From a bacterium (GTDB taxonomy: Bacteria; Bdellovibrionota; UBA2428), in contig JAACVK010000034.1 in assembly GCA_009991595.1 (NCBI GenBank), positions 1 through 64,000 on the forward strand: 64,000 nt of DNA. Reading direction: 5' to 3'. The position numbers and the translations under genes are program-made. Below, piece after piece: positions 17,197-24,694 of this stretch; position 1 is the first letter of the stretch; every line of letters starts with the position of its first letter. The notes under the pieces are model-generated. The model was not told where the DNA came from. It saw nothing but the letters and a program-made list of their open reading frames with translations, and searched no databases.

Positions 17197-19185
17197 CTAA
17201 GCTGTCCCAAGCGGGGAGTCCTTTTTTTGATCCTGTTTGAAGGGTCGAAAGCCAGCACGAGCAGCCGCCCCTTCCGAATCCTCGCCATCTTTCAGATAAG
17301 TGGAGCGATTAAGAGCTTCTTCATAGTGTTGAGTCAATAAACGAGCTTCTTGAATGGTGATTCGCTTCTTAGCAATGCCCTCTTCGGTGGCTCGACGAAC
17401 TCGCCTCATGAGTGAACTTCGATCGTATTCCATATACTGAAGAACTTCGTAAATTCGATCACCCTCAACAATGTGGTCTATCGAGTAACCGGTTTCAGTG
17501 AGCGAAATGTGAACGGCATCGGTATCACCAAACAAGTTATGAAAATCTCCAAGAACTTCTTGATAGGCTCCAACCAAAAACATTCCCAGTAGATAATCTT
17601 CGCCATCTTTCAACTCATGTAGCTCAAGAAACTTTTTCTCTTCTTTGATGTCGATAAAGTCGTCAATTTTTCCATCCGAATCACAGGTGAGATCCAAAAG
17701 AGTGCCTTGTCGGTTGGGTCTCTCGTTGAGCCTATGAATGGGCATAATCGGAAAAGCCTGGTCAACAGCCCAAGTATCGGGAGCCGACTGAAACAAAGAG
17801 AAGTTACAAAAATAGGCATCCGTTAAAAATTTACTAATTCCTTCAAGGCCCTCAGGCTTTCGGTTCATCCCTTTGGATAAATTTAAAGCCTTGGTGCAGA
17901 AGTGTCTGAACATCACTTCCATGAGAGATCTCTGAATCAAGCTAAAATAACCCAAACCAAACAAGCTGGAGGCATCATCACGCAATTTGTAAGCATCTTG
18001 AATCGATTCATTTAAATTCTTTTGGGTTAAACCCTCAATGAGAAGTTTGAATTCATCGATAAGCTCATGTCCCTCGGCCTCAGGAACTACGGGCATTTCA
18101 CTAGATCCCATAATCGAGGCATCCACCACATTAAAGATCAACACACTACAATAGGCTGAAAGCGCTCGACCAGACTCAGTAATGATGTGCGGATGCCCAA
18201 TTTCGTAGGCATCGCAAGCTTGTTGAATGGTCCAAACGACATCGCTGGCATACTCTTTTACAGAATAGTTCATGGAGTTATCCCAATTAGTCTGACTTCC
18301 ATCGTAATCAACAGCCAAGCCACCACCAACATCGATGTATTTGAGCGGAGCTCCCATCTTAGACAACTGAACATAGAATTGAGCGGCCTCGGCCATACTC
18401 TCTTTTATAGAACGCAATGCAGACACCTGAGAGCCAATATGAAAATGAAGAAGCTCTAAACAATCGAGCAAGCCCTTTTCTCTCAGACACTCAACACCAC
18501 GAACGATTTCATCGGCACTCAATCCAAACTTGGACTTCATACCGCTACTCTCCACCCACTTGCCTGAGCCGCGACTGTCTAATTTTGCTCGAAATCCAAT
18601 GCGAGGCTTTATATTCAAAGATTCACTGGCGCGAGTTATCAGCTCAAGCTCCTTAAAGCGGTCAACAACAAGAATCGTATTTCGGCCCAACTTCTGAGAA
18701 AGCAAAGCTGTTTCGACATATTCCATATCCTTAAAGCCATTGCAGATGATAAGCGCATCCGGATTGTTCATGTGCGCAAGAGCGATCAAAAGCTCAGGTT
18801 TTGAACCTGCCTCCAGCCCCAACTTGGTTGAACGGCCCTGTTTTACAAACTCTTCTACAACAAAGCGCTGTTGATTTACCTTAATGGGATAAACCCCTAA
18901 ATACTCACCCTTGTATTCATACTGTTGCATGGTTTCTGAAAAAGCTGAATGTATAGCTTTAACTCGAGACTCTAAGATATTAGAAAACCGCAACAATAAC
19001 GGCGTGCTTAAACCTCGTTCCCTGAGATCATCGACCAATTCTTTCAAATCAATTCGACGATTCGAACCTTCACCAACGTCTGCGCAGACTTCCAACGTTC
19101 CCTTTTCATTGACATCAAAGTAGCCACTGGCCCAGGAATTAACGTGATAAAGCTGCGCGCTTTTTTTAGAGTTCCATGTATCCAT
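17197..19185 (-). CDS. speA: Biosynthetic arginine decarboxylase
   Basis: This 662-residue PLP enzyme converts arginine to agmatine, the first step of the agmatine route to putrescine and spermidine. The length matches SpeA (about 660). The PLP lysine lies in GVYPIKVNQQRFVVEEF. HFHIGSQ, the Gly-rich DVGGGLAVDY loop and ITESGRALSAY are also present. It is the first gene of the speA-thrS-infC group (24-base gap to thrS), an unusual partner for these translation genes. Codon-anticodon supply and polyamine synthesis may thus share a promoter in the AT-rich region upstream of 19185. Confidence 0.93.
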   Translation of the reverse strand: MDTWNSKKSAQLYHVNSWASGYFDVNEKGTLEVCADVGEGSNRRIDLKELVDDLRERGLSTPLLLRFSNILESRVKAIHSAFSETMQQYEYKGEYLGVYPIKVNQQRFVVEEFVKQGRSTKLGLEAGSKPELLIALAHMNNPDALIICNGFKDMEYVETALLSQKLGRNTILVVDRFKELELITRASESLNIKPRIGFRAKLDSRGSGKWVESSGMKSKFGLSADEIVRGVECLREKGLLDCLELLHFHIGSQVSALRSIKESMAEAAQFYVQLSKMGAPLKYIDVGGGLAVDYDGSQTNWDNSMNYSVKEYASDVVWTIQQACDAYEIGHPHIITESGRALSAYCSVLIFNVVDASIMGSSEMPVVPEAEGHELIDEFKLLIEGLTQKNLNESIQDAYKLRDDASSLFGLGYFSLIQRSLMEVMFRHFCTKALNLSKGMNRKPEGLEGISKFLTDAYFCNFSLFQSAPDTWAVDQAFPIMPIHRLNERPNRQGTLLDLTCDSDGKIDDFIDIKEEKKFLELHELKDGEDYLLGMFLVGAYQEVLGDFHNLFGDTDAVHISLTETGYSIDHIVEGDRIYEVLQYMEYDRSSLMRRVRRATEEGIAKKRITIQEARLLTQHYEEALNRSTYLKDGEDSEGAAARAGFRPFKQDQKKDSPLGTA

Positions 19186-19427
19186 TTTCTATTGGGCGCA
19201 AAATACTGGAAATACAAAGATTTTTCAAAGGAAATCTTCACGGTGCAAAATACTTTTACCCTGGAATCATTGAGTTTTTTGCTTTACCGCTACTAAGACC
19301 TTTTGACTGAGACTCATCTTTTACCTAGCAACGCTGGTTATGAAAATCCTCCCCGCCCTGTATCTATTGGCAATCTTGGTCAATTTCCCTGCGGCCTGAG
19401 CCTCAAGCATTCCAGAAATTTTGGGTT

Positions 19428-19742
19428 GTGAGCTCTACATATCGACTGGTAGGCACACTAGGAGCACTTATTTTTTTGGGGAGCTTGGCCTCGGCCATTT
19501 TTCCCAAGCTCCCCAGGACGACGCCCATTGGAGAGGCCAGACCACAAGAATTGGCCGAATTCATCAAAGAGATTGCGCAACTTAAGCCATCACGCCCCTG
19601 GATCATTTTCATAGATAGAAATGATCGACACGAAATTGAAGTGGCTCTTGGCAATCTCAATTTTAAAAAAACAAAAAAAAATAGACGCCTCCCTTTCGGA
19701 AGAGCGTCTACCTTCTTAGTTTGCCTAAAACTAATTAGTTAA
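19428..19742 (+). CDS. Doubtful small membrane-anchored protein, possibly a broken gene
   Basis: A GTG-started frame of 104 codons reads as a hydrophobic anchor (LVGTLGALIFLGSLASAIF) followed by a soluble segment with ELAEFIKEIAQLKPSRPWIIFIDRND. It lacks a ribosome site, and its end runs over the terminator of the opposite-strand lipoprotein gene, which is unusual. Just upstream, an ATG at 19340 opens a signal-peptide-like stretch (ILPALYLLAILVNFPAA) that stops after 19 codons in another frame. The locus may be a decayed exported-protein gene. Low confidence. Confidence 0.3.
   Translation: MSSTYRLVGTLGALIFLGSLASAIFPKLPRTTPIGEARPQELAEFIKEIAQLKPSRPWIIFIDRNDRHEIEVALGNLNFKKTKKNRRLPFGRASTFLVCLKLIS
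19678..19710 (-). terminator. Intrinsic terminator of the small lipoprotein gene
   Basis: Read on the minus strand, AGACGC and GCGTCT pair perfectly and continue inward through several pairs around a GAAA tetraloop. A run of nine T with few interruptions follows at once. It lies 29 bases after the stop codon of the 43-residue lipoprotein. This is the clearest intrinsic terminator in the first half of the window. Confidence 0.8.
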
Positions 19743-19870
19743 TTAACTAGTTTAACTTCACCGACTTTTGGATAGAAAGTTTCTTCGTCAGAAGCTGTGT
19801 CCCTATCCACTGAGCTGCAAGCAGCAAAAACGGCGGTGAGAATTAAAAGGCTCAAGATTTTAGTTTTCAT
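19739..19870 (-). CDS. 43-residue lipoprotein
   Basis: A very short gene: ATG at 19868-19870 preceded by a GGGGGAG ribosome site, and a 43-residue product. A hydrophobic signal (ILSLLILTAVFAA) is followed by Cys18 in the lipobox FAAC, with Ser-Ser after it, so the mature lipoprotein is only about 26 residues. Its acidic tail includes SDEETFYPKVGE. Serine at +2 suggests outer-membrane sorting if the E. coli rule holds. The ribosome site, lipobox and downstream terminator together make it a real transcription unit. Similar tiny lipoproteins include entericidins and Lpp-like peptides, but no homology is claimed. Confidence 0.75.
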   Translation of the reverse strand: MKTKILSLLILTAVFAACSSVDRDTASDEETFYPKVGEVKLVN

Positions 19871-20010
19871 ATATGACTCCCCCTGTACAATTTAGACCCC
19901 ATGCCTTCAGCAAAAGGTTAATTGCCAATGTACTCTTTCTATCGACACTATGCGCAATTTCTTTAATTATTTCAACTATTAAGATTAGGTTAAGGAAATA
20001 CAATGAAAGC

Positions 20011-20343
20011 ATGAACACTCCAGCTTCTTCCATCACTTTAAGCACCCTTCAGAGCATTCCCGGTCAAAGCATACAAAAGCACTTTGGCATTGTTTCAGGG
20101 AACACCATTCGGGCCAAACACATCGGCCGAGACATGATGGCAGGCCTAAAAAACATTTTTGGAGGAGAACTAAAAGGCTACACGGAACTCCTTAACGAAT
20201 CGCGAGAAGAAGCCACAAACAGAATGATCGAATGCGCCCAACAATTAGGGGCAAATGCCATTGTCAACGTTCGATATGCAACTAGCTCCATTGCTGCAGG
20301 TGCCGCTGAAATTTACGTCTACGGCACTGCGGTTTCGATCTAA
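20011..20343 (+). CDS. YbjQ-family (DUF74) protein
   Basis: A 110-residue cytosolic protein of the YbjQ/UPF0145 family: GQSIQKHFGIVSGNTIRA, GLKNIFGGELKGYTELL, then AREEA-like and LGANAIVNVRYATSSI segments and the closing EIYVYGTAVSI. Members form pentameric beta barrels of unknown function, sometimes called heavy-metal-binding domains. The ATG at 20011 matches the usual N-terminus; the frame is open further upstream but that part is not conserved. It is the first of two tandem copies. Confidence 0.85.
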   Translation: MNTPASSITLSTLQSIPGQSIQKHFGIVSGNTIRAKHIGRDMMAGLKNIFGGELKGYTELLNESREEATNRMIECAQQLGANAIVNVRYATSSIAAGAAEIYVYGTAVSI

Positions 20344-20354
20344 AGGTAAAGATC

Positions 20355-20813
20355 ATGGTCGAAATTGTTATAACCATAGCTCTACTTGTTGCTGGCTATT
20401 TCACTGGAAGTATCCTTGAAAAAAATCACTTCAAACAAATTGAAAAGGATGAAGAAGCTTATTCTCACATTATCCTACACAGCTTCGAAGAACTTTCATT
20501 CGAAAGTCCCGTCAAAAGCGTCTACATGGTTAGCCATGGAACAGTGATTTCGCATGACTACTTCAAACGCTTTGTGGCTTCTCTTGTGAACATTTTCGGA
20601 GGGCGAGTCACCGTATACGAATCCCTTCTAGATCGAGCTAGAAGGGAGGTTCAAAACGAACTCAAGAAACAAGCTTCTCAGCTTGGAGCCAGCGAAGTCA
20701 GCAATGTTCGATTGGAAACTAGTTCGATTTCAAAACACAACACGCAGAACCAAACGGGCTGCATCGAAGTCTACGCATATGGAACCGCCATTTGTTACGA
20801 AAAGCAGGTTTGA
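20355..20813 (+). CDS. YbjQ-family protein with N-terminal membrane helix
   Basis: A second, diverged YbjQ copy of 152 residues follows the first by 12 bases. A membrane helix at residues 3-20 (VITIALLVAGYFTGSIL) precedes a linker and the YbjQ fold (VKSVYMVSHGTVISHDYF, LVNIFGGRVTVYESLL, LGASEVSNVRLETSSI, EVYAYGTAICY). The pair probably arose by duplication and may form a mixed, membrane-tethered oligomer. Confidence 0.82.
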   Translation: MVEIVITIALLVAGYFTGSILEKNHFKQIEKDEEAYSHIILHSFEELSFESPVKSVYMVSHGTVISHDYFKRFVASLVNIFGGRVTVYESLLDRARREVQNELKKQASQLGASEVSNVRLETSSISKHNTQNQTGCIEVYAYGTAICYEKQV

Positions 20814-20822
20814 TCTCTCATT

Positions 20823-21047
20823 GTGGCCAAATTTGAACAAAGAAAAATAGTAAAAAACCCAAACGTTTCTCCAGAATCTCCCGTAATACTTTTATTCAAA
20901 TCAACCATCGCTCTCTCTCTTGTCCTGCTTTGCTTTTACTTTCTCTTTGGACTCTTCTCGGACTCGGTCGCTAAGCGCATAGGCCCAGGATTAGAAAATT
21001 TGCAGTCGACAAGAAAGCTTATCCTAGCTTTACAGACACTCCAGTGA
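20823..21047 (+). CDS. Small membrane protein, perhaps the stump of a larger gene
   Basis: A GTG-started frame of 74 codons follows the second YbjQ gene by nine bases. A basic N-terminus containing RKIVKNPNVSPESP is followed by one membrane helix (residues 25-48) and a short tail. The layout resembles the beginning of an M48-type membrane peptidase that can accompany such genes, but no HExxH or further domain follows, so it could be a truncated remnant. That comparison is from memory and weak. Confidence 0.45.
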   Translation: MAKFEQRKIVKNPNVSPESPVILLFKSTIALSLVLLCFYFLFGLFSDSVAKRIGPGLENLQSTRKLILALQTLQ

Positions 21048-21085
21048 AAATATTGAGATGGAAGAAGAAGCATCGACTTAGAGAA

Positions 21086-21149
21086 AGCATTCTCACTCAC
21101 TGTAATGAGAAATAATTATGGGTTAGACTCCTTTTTTCCTGAGAATGCT
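21086..21149 (+). promoter_or_regulatory. Widely spaced 10-bp inverted repeat upstream of mgtC-like gene
   Basis: AGCATTCTCA (21086-21095) and TGAGAATGCT (21140-21149) are perfect inverted copies 44 bases apart, with a smaller CTCA/TGAG pair inside. The right arm ends 14 bases before the MgtC-like start. It could fold as a leader-RNA stem that controls access to the ribosome, or be a spaced operator. Function is unproven. Confidence 0.35.
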
Positions 21150-21163
21150 CCTAAGATAGATTT

Positions 21164-21643
21164 ATGGAAGATTTCATTTCTGGATTTCTCGACTCCGATC
21201 TGTGGATGCGAATTTTAGCTTCTTTTATTTGTGGCCTCATCATAGGTCTTGAAAGACAAGTTCGTGGAAAGCCTGTCGGAGTTCGAACGGCTTCTTTGAT
21301 TTGCATCGGGTCTATGAGCTTTATCTACATTGGACAATTACTAACCCATGACACGGGAGCAGATCTGGCAAGAGTGTTGGCTCAATTGATTACTGGAATC
21401 GGCTTTATTGGAGCTGGAGTCATCATGAACAAGGAAGGACTTGTCAATGGGGTCACCTCGGCTGCCGCAATTTGGATCTTAGCAGGTCTAGGTGCAGCCA
21501 TCGGCCTAGGCTACTACGGACAGGCTGTTGCCATTTCGATCACAACCACTATTATTTTGGTCGGGTTTGAGTATCTAGAAAACTTCTTAAACTCCGCTCG
21601 CAAAAAATTCTTACAAAAATCACCTCACGACGATAACGAATAA
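21164..21643 (+). CDS. MgtC/SapB-family membrane protein
   Basis: A 159-residue protein with the MgtC membrane domain: ASFICGLIIGLERQVRGKPVGVRT, then ITGIGFIGAGVIMNKEG and TSAAAIWILAGLGAAIGLGYYG, with four or five helices. It lacks the C-terminal ACT-like domain of Salmonella MgtC, so it is the short SapB-like form. Some relatives help cells cope with low magnesium or modulate ATP synthase; the function here is unknown. It converges with the lipoprotein gene ending at 21650. Confidence 0.88.
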   Translation: MEDFISGFLDSDLWMRILASFICGLIIGLERQVRGKPVGVRTASLICIGSMSFIYIGQLLTHDTGADLARVLAQLITGIGFIGAGVIMNKEGLVNGVTSAAAIWILAGLGAAIGLGYYGQAVAISITTTIILVGFEYLENFLNSARKKFLQKSPHDDNE

Positions 21644-21649
21644 AGGCCT

Positions 21650-22240
21650 CTATTGAGTTTCAACGGGAGGGTAAGAACTCTCCAAGGTTACAGATTTCCC
21701 AAAAACAATGGCTTTAGAATTATAAGGATCCCACAGCTCTTTGGCCTTAGAAGAAAGGCTGTTGGCGGCGGCTTTCAAAAAGCGGTAATCATCTCCATAC
21801 TTTTTATTTATACTGTAGGTAAGTTTCCCATCACTGTTTTCATCTCCAACACCGTAGTTAAAGTAGCCTAAATAGTTAACTTTATCTTTTTCTAACTTAG
21901 CAAACTTAAATTTTGGAAGTCTCAAATAGAACATGGAGCTAACTTCGGTTCTATCTTTCTTACATTCGACTTCAGACAACTTGTATTCACCCTCCTCCAC
22001 GGTGAGAAGAGCGTAATTTGATCCATCAAAGGACACTGGGAAGTTTACACCTCCTACAGCCGTCTTAGCCTGTAATTTCAAACTACAGTAAAGCTCGTCG
22101 TCTGAGTCAGACTTAAAACCCAAGAGAATTTGAGTTCCTTGAACGCTCGCCTCTGTCACCTCAGAACTTTGTTTAAGAAGCGGATTAGAAGAACAAGCTA
22201 CCAAACAAAAAATTAAAATTAACCTAATCGCATTCAACAT
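21650..22240 (-). CDS. Lipoprotein of unknown function
   Basis: A 196-residue protein with a type II signal peptide: hydrophobic residues 5-14 and lipobox LVAC with Cys16 followed by Ser-Ser. The mature part is beta-rich with repeated Tyr-Leu and Lys stretches and ends in a Pro-rich tail. No domain is recognised. Confidence 0.7.
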   Translation of the reverse strand: MLNAIRLILIFCLVACSSNPLLKQSSEVTEASVQGTQILLGFKSDSDDELYCSLKLQAKTAVGGVNFPVSFDGSNYALLTVEEGEYKLSEVECKKDRTEVSSMFYLRLPKFKFAKLEKDKVNYLGYFNYGVGDENSDGKLTYSINKKYGDDYRFLKAAANSLSSKAKELWDPYNSKAIVFGKSVTLESSYPPVETQ

Positions 22241-22306
22241 AAAGTTAAAAATCCTCTACTTTTAAAGAACTAACGGATCATGAACAAGGATTCAATTTAA
22301 TAACAA

Positions 22307-22840
22307 CTATTTTTTAACAATCGCTTCTGATATAGTTTGAAACACAATCTTTTTCAAATCAGCATCAGAACTCAATCCGTAAAATAAAAGAGGCTCAACC
22401 GGCTTAGAGGAGCTAGGTGGTAATATTGCAATTCCCGGCACTTTATCCAAGTTTTTAAAACCCAGGCCTTTACTAAGCCTGTGATCAAAATCCAACAACA
22501 TTCCCATGTGAGAATGCTTCTTTTGGAACCTCTTAAAAAATATGCCCTTAAAAAAGTTGGGGACATCCGGCAATGAAGCGACCGCAATAATCTTAACCTT
22601 CTCGCCCGGCTGCAAAGTGTGCACATGGTCTTTTTGCGGATGAGACTTTGCATTAAACTTCGCCTGGAGTTTATGCCCCCATTGGCTTGCCTCTTCAGAG
22701 GACTCCTTTTCGGCTGCAACAATCACCTTTGGAACACCTTCAAAAGCTTTCCAATTCACTTCTTTCCGAAACTGATCCATCAAAGAAAAGTCCATCAAAG
22801 AAATAACAAAGAAATATTCCAAACGAAACAGCGACTTCAT
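22307..22840 (-). CDS. Thioredoxin-fold-like protein at the end of the carotenoid operon
   Basis: The ATG at 22840 overlaps the stop codon of the glycosyltransferase gene (ATGA), so the protein of about 177 residues is translationally coupled to it. The order of strands (PKVIVAAEK, KVKIIAVASLPDVP, HMGMLLDFD, VPGIAILPP) suggests a thioredoxin-like fold, but no CxxC is present, so it is not a standard redox enzyme. The short N-terminal hydrophobic stretch is too weak to call export. The role in the pathway is unknown. Confidence 0.6.
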   Translation of the reverse strand: MKSLFRLEYFFVISLMDFSLMDQFRKEVNWKAFEGVPKVIVAAEKESSEEASQWGHKLQAKFNAKSHPQKDHVHTLQPGEKVKIIAVASLPDVPNFFKGIFFKRFQKKHSHMGMLLDFDHRLSKGLGFKNLDKVPGIAILPPSSSKPVEPLLFYGLSSDADLKKIVFQTISEAIVKK

Positions 22841-23955
22841 ACTGCCCTTCCCTTCCACTGCTGATCCAACCCCAGCTTAAGACGCAAGGGGCTCCACAAG
22901 TGAACTCCAATTGCAGCCATAGCTTTCACTGGCGCCAGAAAAACATGAGAACGATTTAATCCCAACTCTTCGGCAAGCCGCAGCTGCGCCCAAAGCATAG
23001 CTAGAAAAGCGGCCAAAAAGGCGGGATTCCATAGCAAGAAAGGCAATAGAACATAAGGAAGAACAAAATTCCAAAAAAGCAAACTTGAAACAACGAGGGA
23101 GACTCCAATATTACCATCCGCCTCCCAAGAATTTCTAGACAAGCCTTTAAAAGCCGCAGACAGGTTTGGATAATAAGCGCAGGAAAAAGCAGCACTCCCA
23201 TCAAAAAAGGGAGCACTCCCATCAAGGCCCTTAAAACAGCGAGCAAGCTGCAATCCATCATGGGTAGACCCAGAGATAAGACTCAAAAACCCTCGCCTCT
23301 TGAGCTCCTCAACATTGATCAACATAACTTGACCACAGCCAGCCACGGCCGAGGCACTTTTCATCTTCTCCCAAAAAAAGGGTAAGAAGAAAAACAAATG
23401 CATATAAATCTGATCAACGACTAAAGCCGTGCTTCCTTTAACATCTGGCTTGGGAAAAACACTCACAAAATTGCATTTCCTTTTTTCTAGAAAAGGCATG
23501 GCATCCACATACAGAGACTTCAAAGCATTTGGGTGCAACAAGGACACATCGGCATCCATGAACAATACATAAGGACTCTCAACTGAATTCAAGAGCTGCT
23601 GCAAGGCCCAAATTTTTCCACGCCAGGATGAAGGAAGTGCCTCACCAGAAATTTCACGAACATCCACTTTTGCAAGCTTGGCTTTTAGCGAGGCAATTGC
23701 ATCGGAGGTTTTGTCTTGGCTCTGATCATTTAAGAAGATAATTTTCTCGGGCAAATAGCGCTGCTCGCTCAATTCCTCTTCCAAACGCGCAATATTCTTC
23801 TCTTCGTTACGCACGGGTATAGCCATCGTCCATTGAGGAATTATGAAAGAATCAGACTCGTCAAAGCGCAGCCATAGGCGACGACGGCGGCGAAGATTGG
23901 CATCCAAGTTCCAGGCAAAGAGACCTGAGGTAAAAAGCTGCGCTAGGCCTAACAT
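22837..23955 (-). CDS. crtQ: Family 2 glycosyltransferase, CrtQ-like
   Basis: A 372-residue membrane-associated GT-A glycosyltransferase. It has an N-terminal hydrophobic segment, the start of the fold at MAIPVRNEEKNI (44-55), a first Asp in LNDQSQDKT (75-83), the SWRGKIWALQQ block, the metal-binding DAD at 134-136, and several C-terminal membrane helices. This architecture is that of CrtQ, which adds glucose to the carboxyl end of diaponeurosporenoate in staphyloxanthin synthesis. Assignment leans on the neighbouring crtN-, aldH- and crtP-like genes. A 21-base near-repeat gives DGSAPFF then DGSAAFS. Confidence 0.72.
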   Translation of the reverse strand: MLGLAQLFTSGLFAWNLDANLRRRRRLWLRFDESDSFIIPQWTMAIPVRNEEKNIARLEEELSEQRYLPEKIIFLNDQSQDKTSDAIASLKAKLAKVDVREISGEALPSSWRGKIWALQQLLNSVESPYVLFMDADVSLLHPNALKSLYVDAMPFLEKRKCNFVSVFPKPDVKGSTALVVDQIYMHLFFFLPFFWEKMKSASAVAGCGQVMLINVEELKRRGFLSLISGSTHDGLQLARCFKGLDGSAPFFDGSAAFSCAYYPNLSAAFKGLSRNSWEADGNIGVSLVVSSLLFWNFVLPYVLLPFLLWNPAFLAAFLAMLWAQLRLAEELGLNRSHVFLAPVKAMAAIGVHLWSPLRLKLGLDQQWKGRAV

Positions 23956-24019
23956 AACTCATGATACTTGCTTCAAACTTGAGTTCAATCAAGTATCCAC
24001 AAAATAAACAGCGTTGTTT

Positions 24020-24694
24020 TTAGATTAACTTCTCAAAGGATCGAGAAGCCTTCAAATCGCGCACAACGGACTCTAACTGGACCCTAAGACGCCCAGCATC
24101 CTTTTCGAGTTCTAACTTATCCTTTAAATACTCTAAACTCCGTCCAACGACATCCTCCGGGCTTCCTAAGCGAACACTCACCAGGGGACTTAGGTCTGAT
24201 GAGTAACAAATCGCCACAGGTATTCGGATGCAATCTCGACTTAGACTCCAATAAGAAAGTCCGGTCTTAAATGTGGGTTGCTTGGTTGAATCAGGGACGA
24301 AACAGCCTTGGGGTGTTACCCAAACAGCCGGCCTCACACTCTGAGCAATGTGACTATCAATAAATTCTTTGGCTGCAGTGGCTGCTCCGTCTTCAACACC
24401 AAATATACCCACTCTCTTAAGTGATTTGAATTTTCGTAGTTGCTCTGCAGCCATAGGAGCGACGCACCGGCGCTTACACCTTAAAACAGAAATATCGGCT
24501 GCTAGAATTGGATCCCAAAAAGACTCGTGGGTTGAATAAAAAAAGATAGGTCGAGGATCTTTCCAAAGCGTAGAAGAAAAATCGATAGGGCTCGTTGAAT
24601 CAAAAACAACTTTGCTAAATTTTCGATAAGCCAACACACGAGAAGTCCAAGCAAAACCCCACTGGAAAAGAGCGTTTGGCTTTTCCTCAATCAC
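24020..24694 (-). CDS. PlsC-type acyltransferase of the carotenoid operon
   Basis: A 224-residue acyltransferase with the catalytic HxxxxD motif at residues 56-61 (HESFWD) and a TPQG turn at 127-130 in place of the usual EGT block. The GTG start overlaps the crtP-like stop codon (GTGA), a sign of tight coupling. Position suggests that it esterifies the sugar of a glycosylated carotenoid, the job done in Staphylococcus by the unrelated CrtO. A lysophospholipid or glycolipid acceptor cannot be excluded. Confidence 0.72.
   Translation of the reverse strand: MIEEKPNALFQWGFAWTSRVLAYRKFSKVVFDSTSPIDFSSTLWKDPRPIFFYSTHESFWDPILAADISVLRCKRRCVAPMAAEQLRKFKSLKRVGIFGVEDGAATAAKEFIDSHIAQSVRPAVWVTPQGCFVPDSTKQPTFKTGLSYWSLSRDCIRIPVAICYSSDLSPLVSVRLGSPEDVVGRSLEYLKDKLELEKDAGRLRVQLESVVRDLKASRSFEKLI

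Noticed and set aside
19403-19660. Minus-strand 85-codon frame
   Set aside because: Composition is unlike a protein, no ribosome site, and it overlaps a somewhat better plus-strand frame.
23191-23225. 21-base near-repeat in the crtQ-like gene
   Set aside because: Only two imperfect copies giving DGSAPFF/DGSAAFS; most likely ordinary local duplication without separate function.
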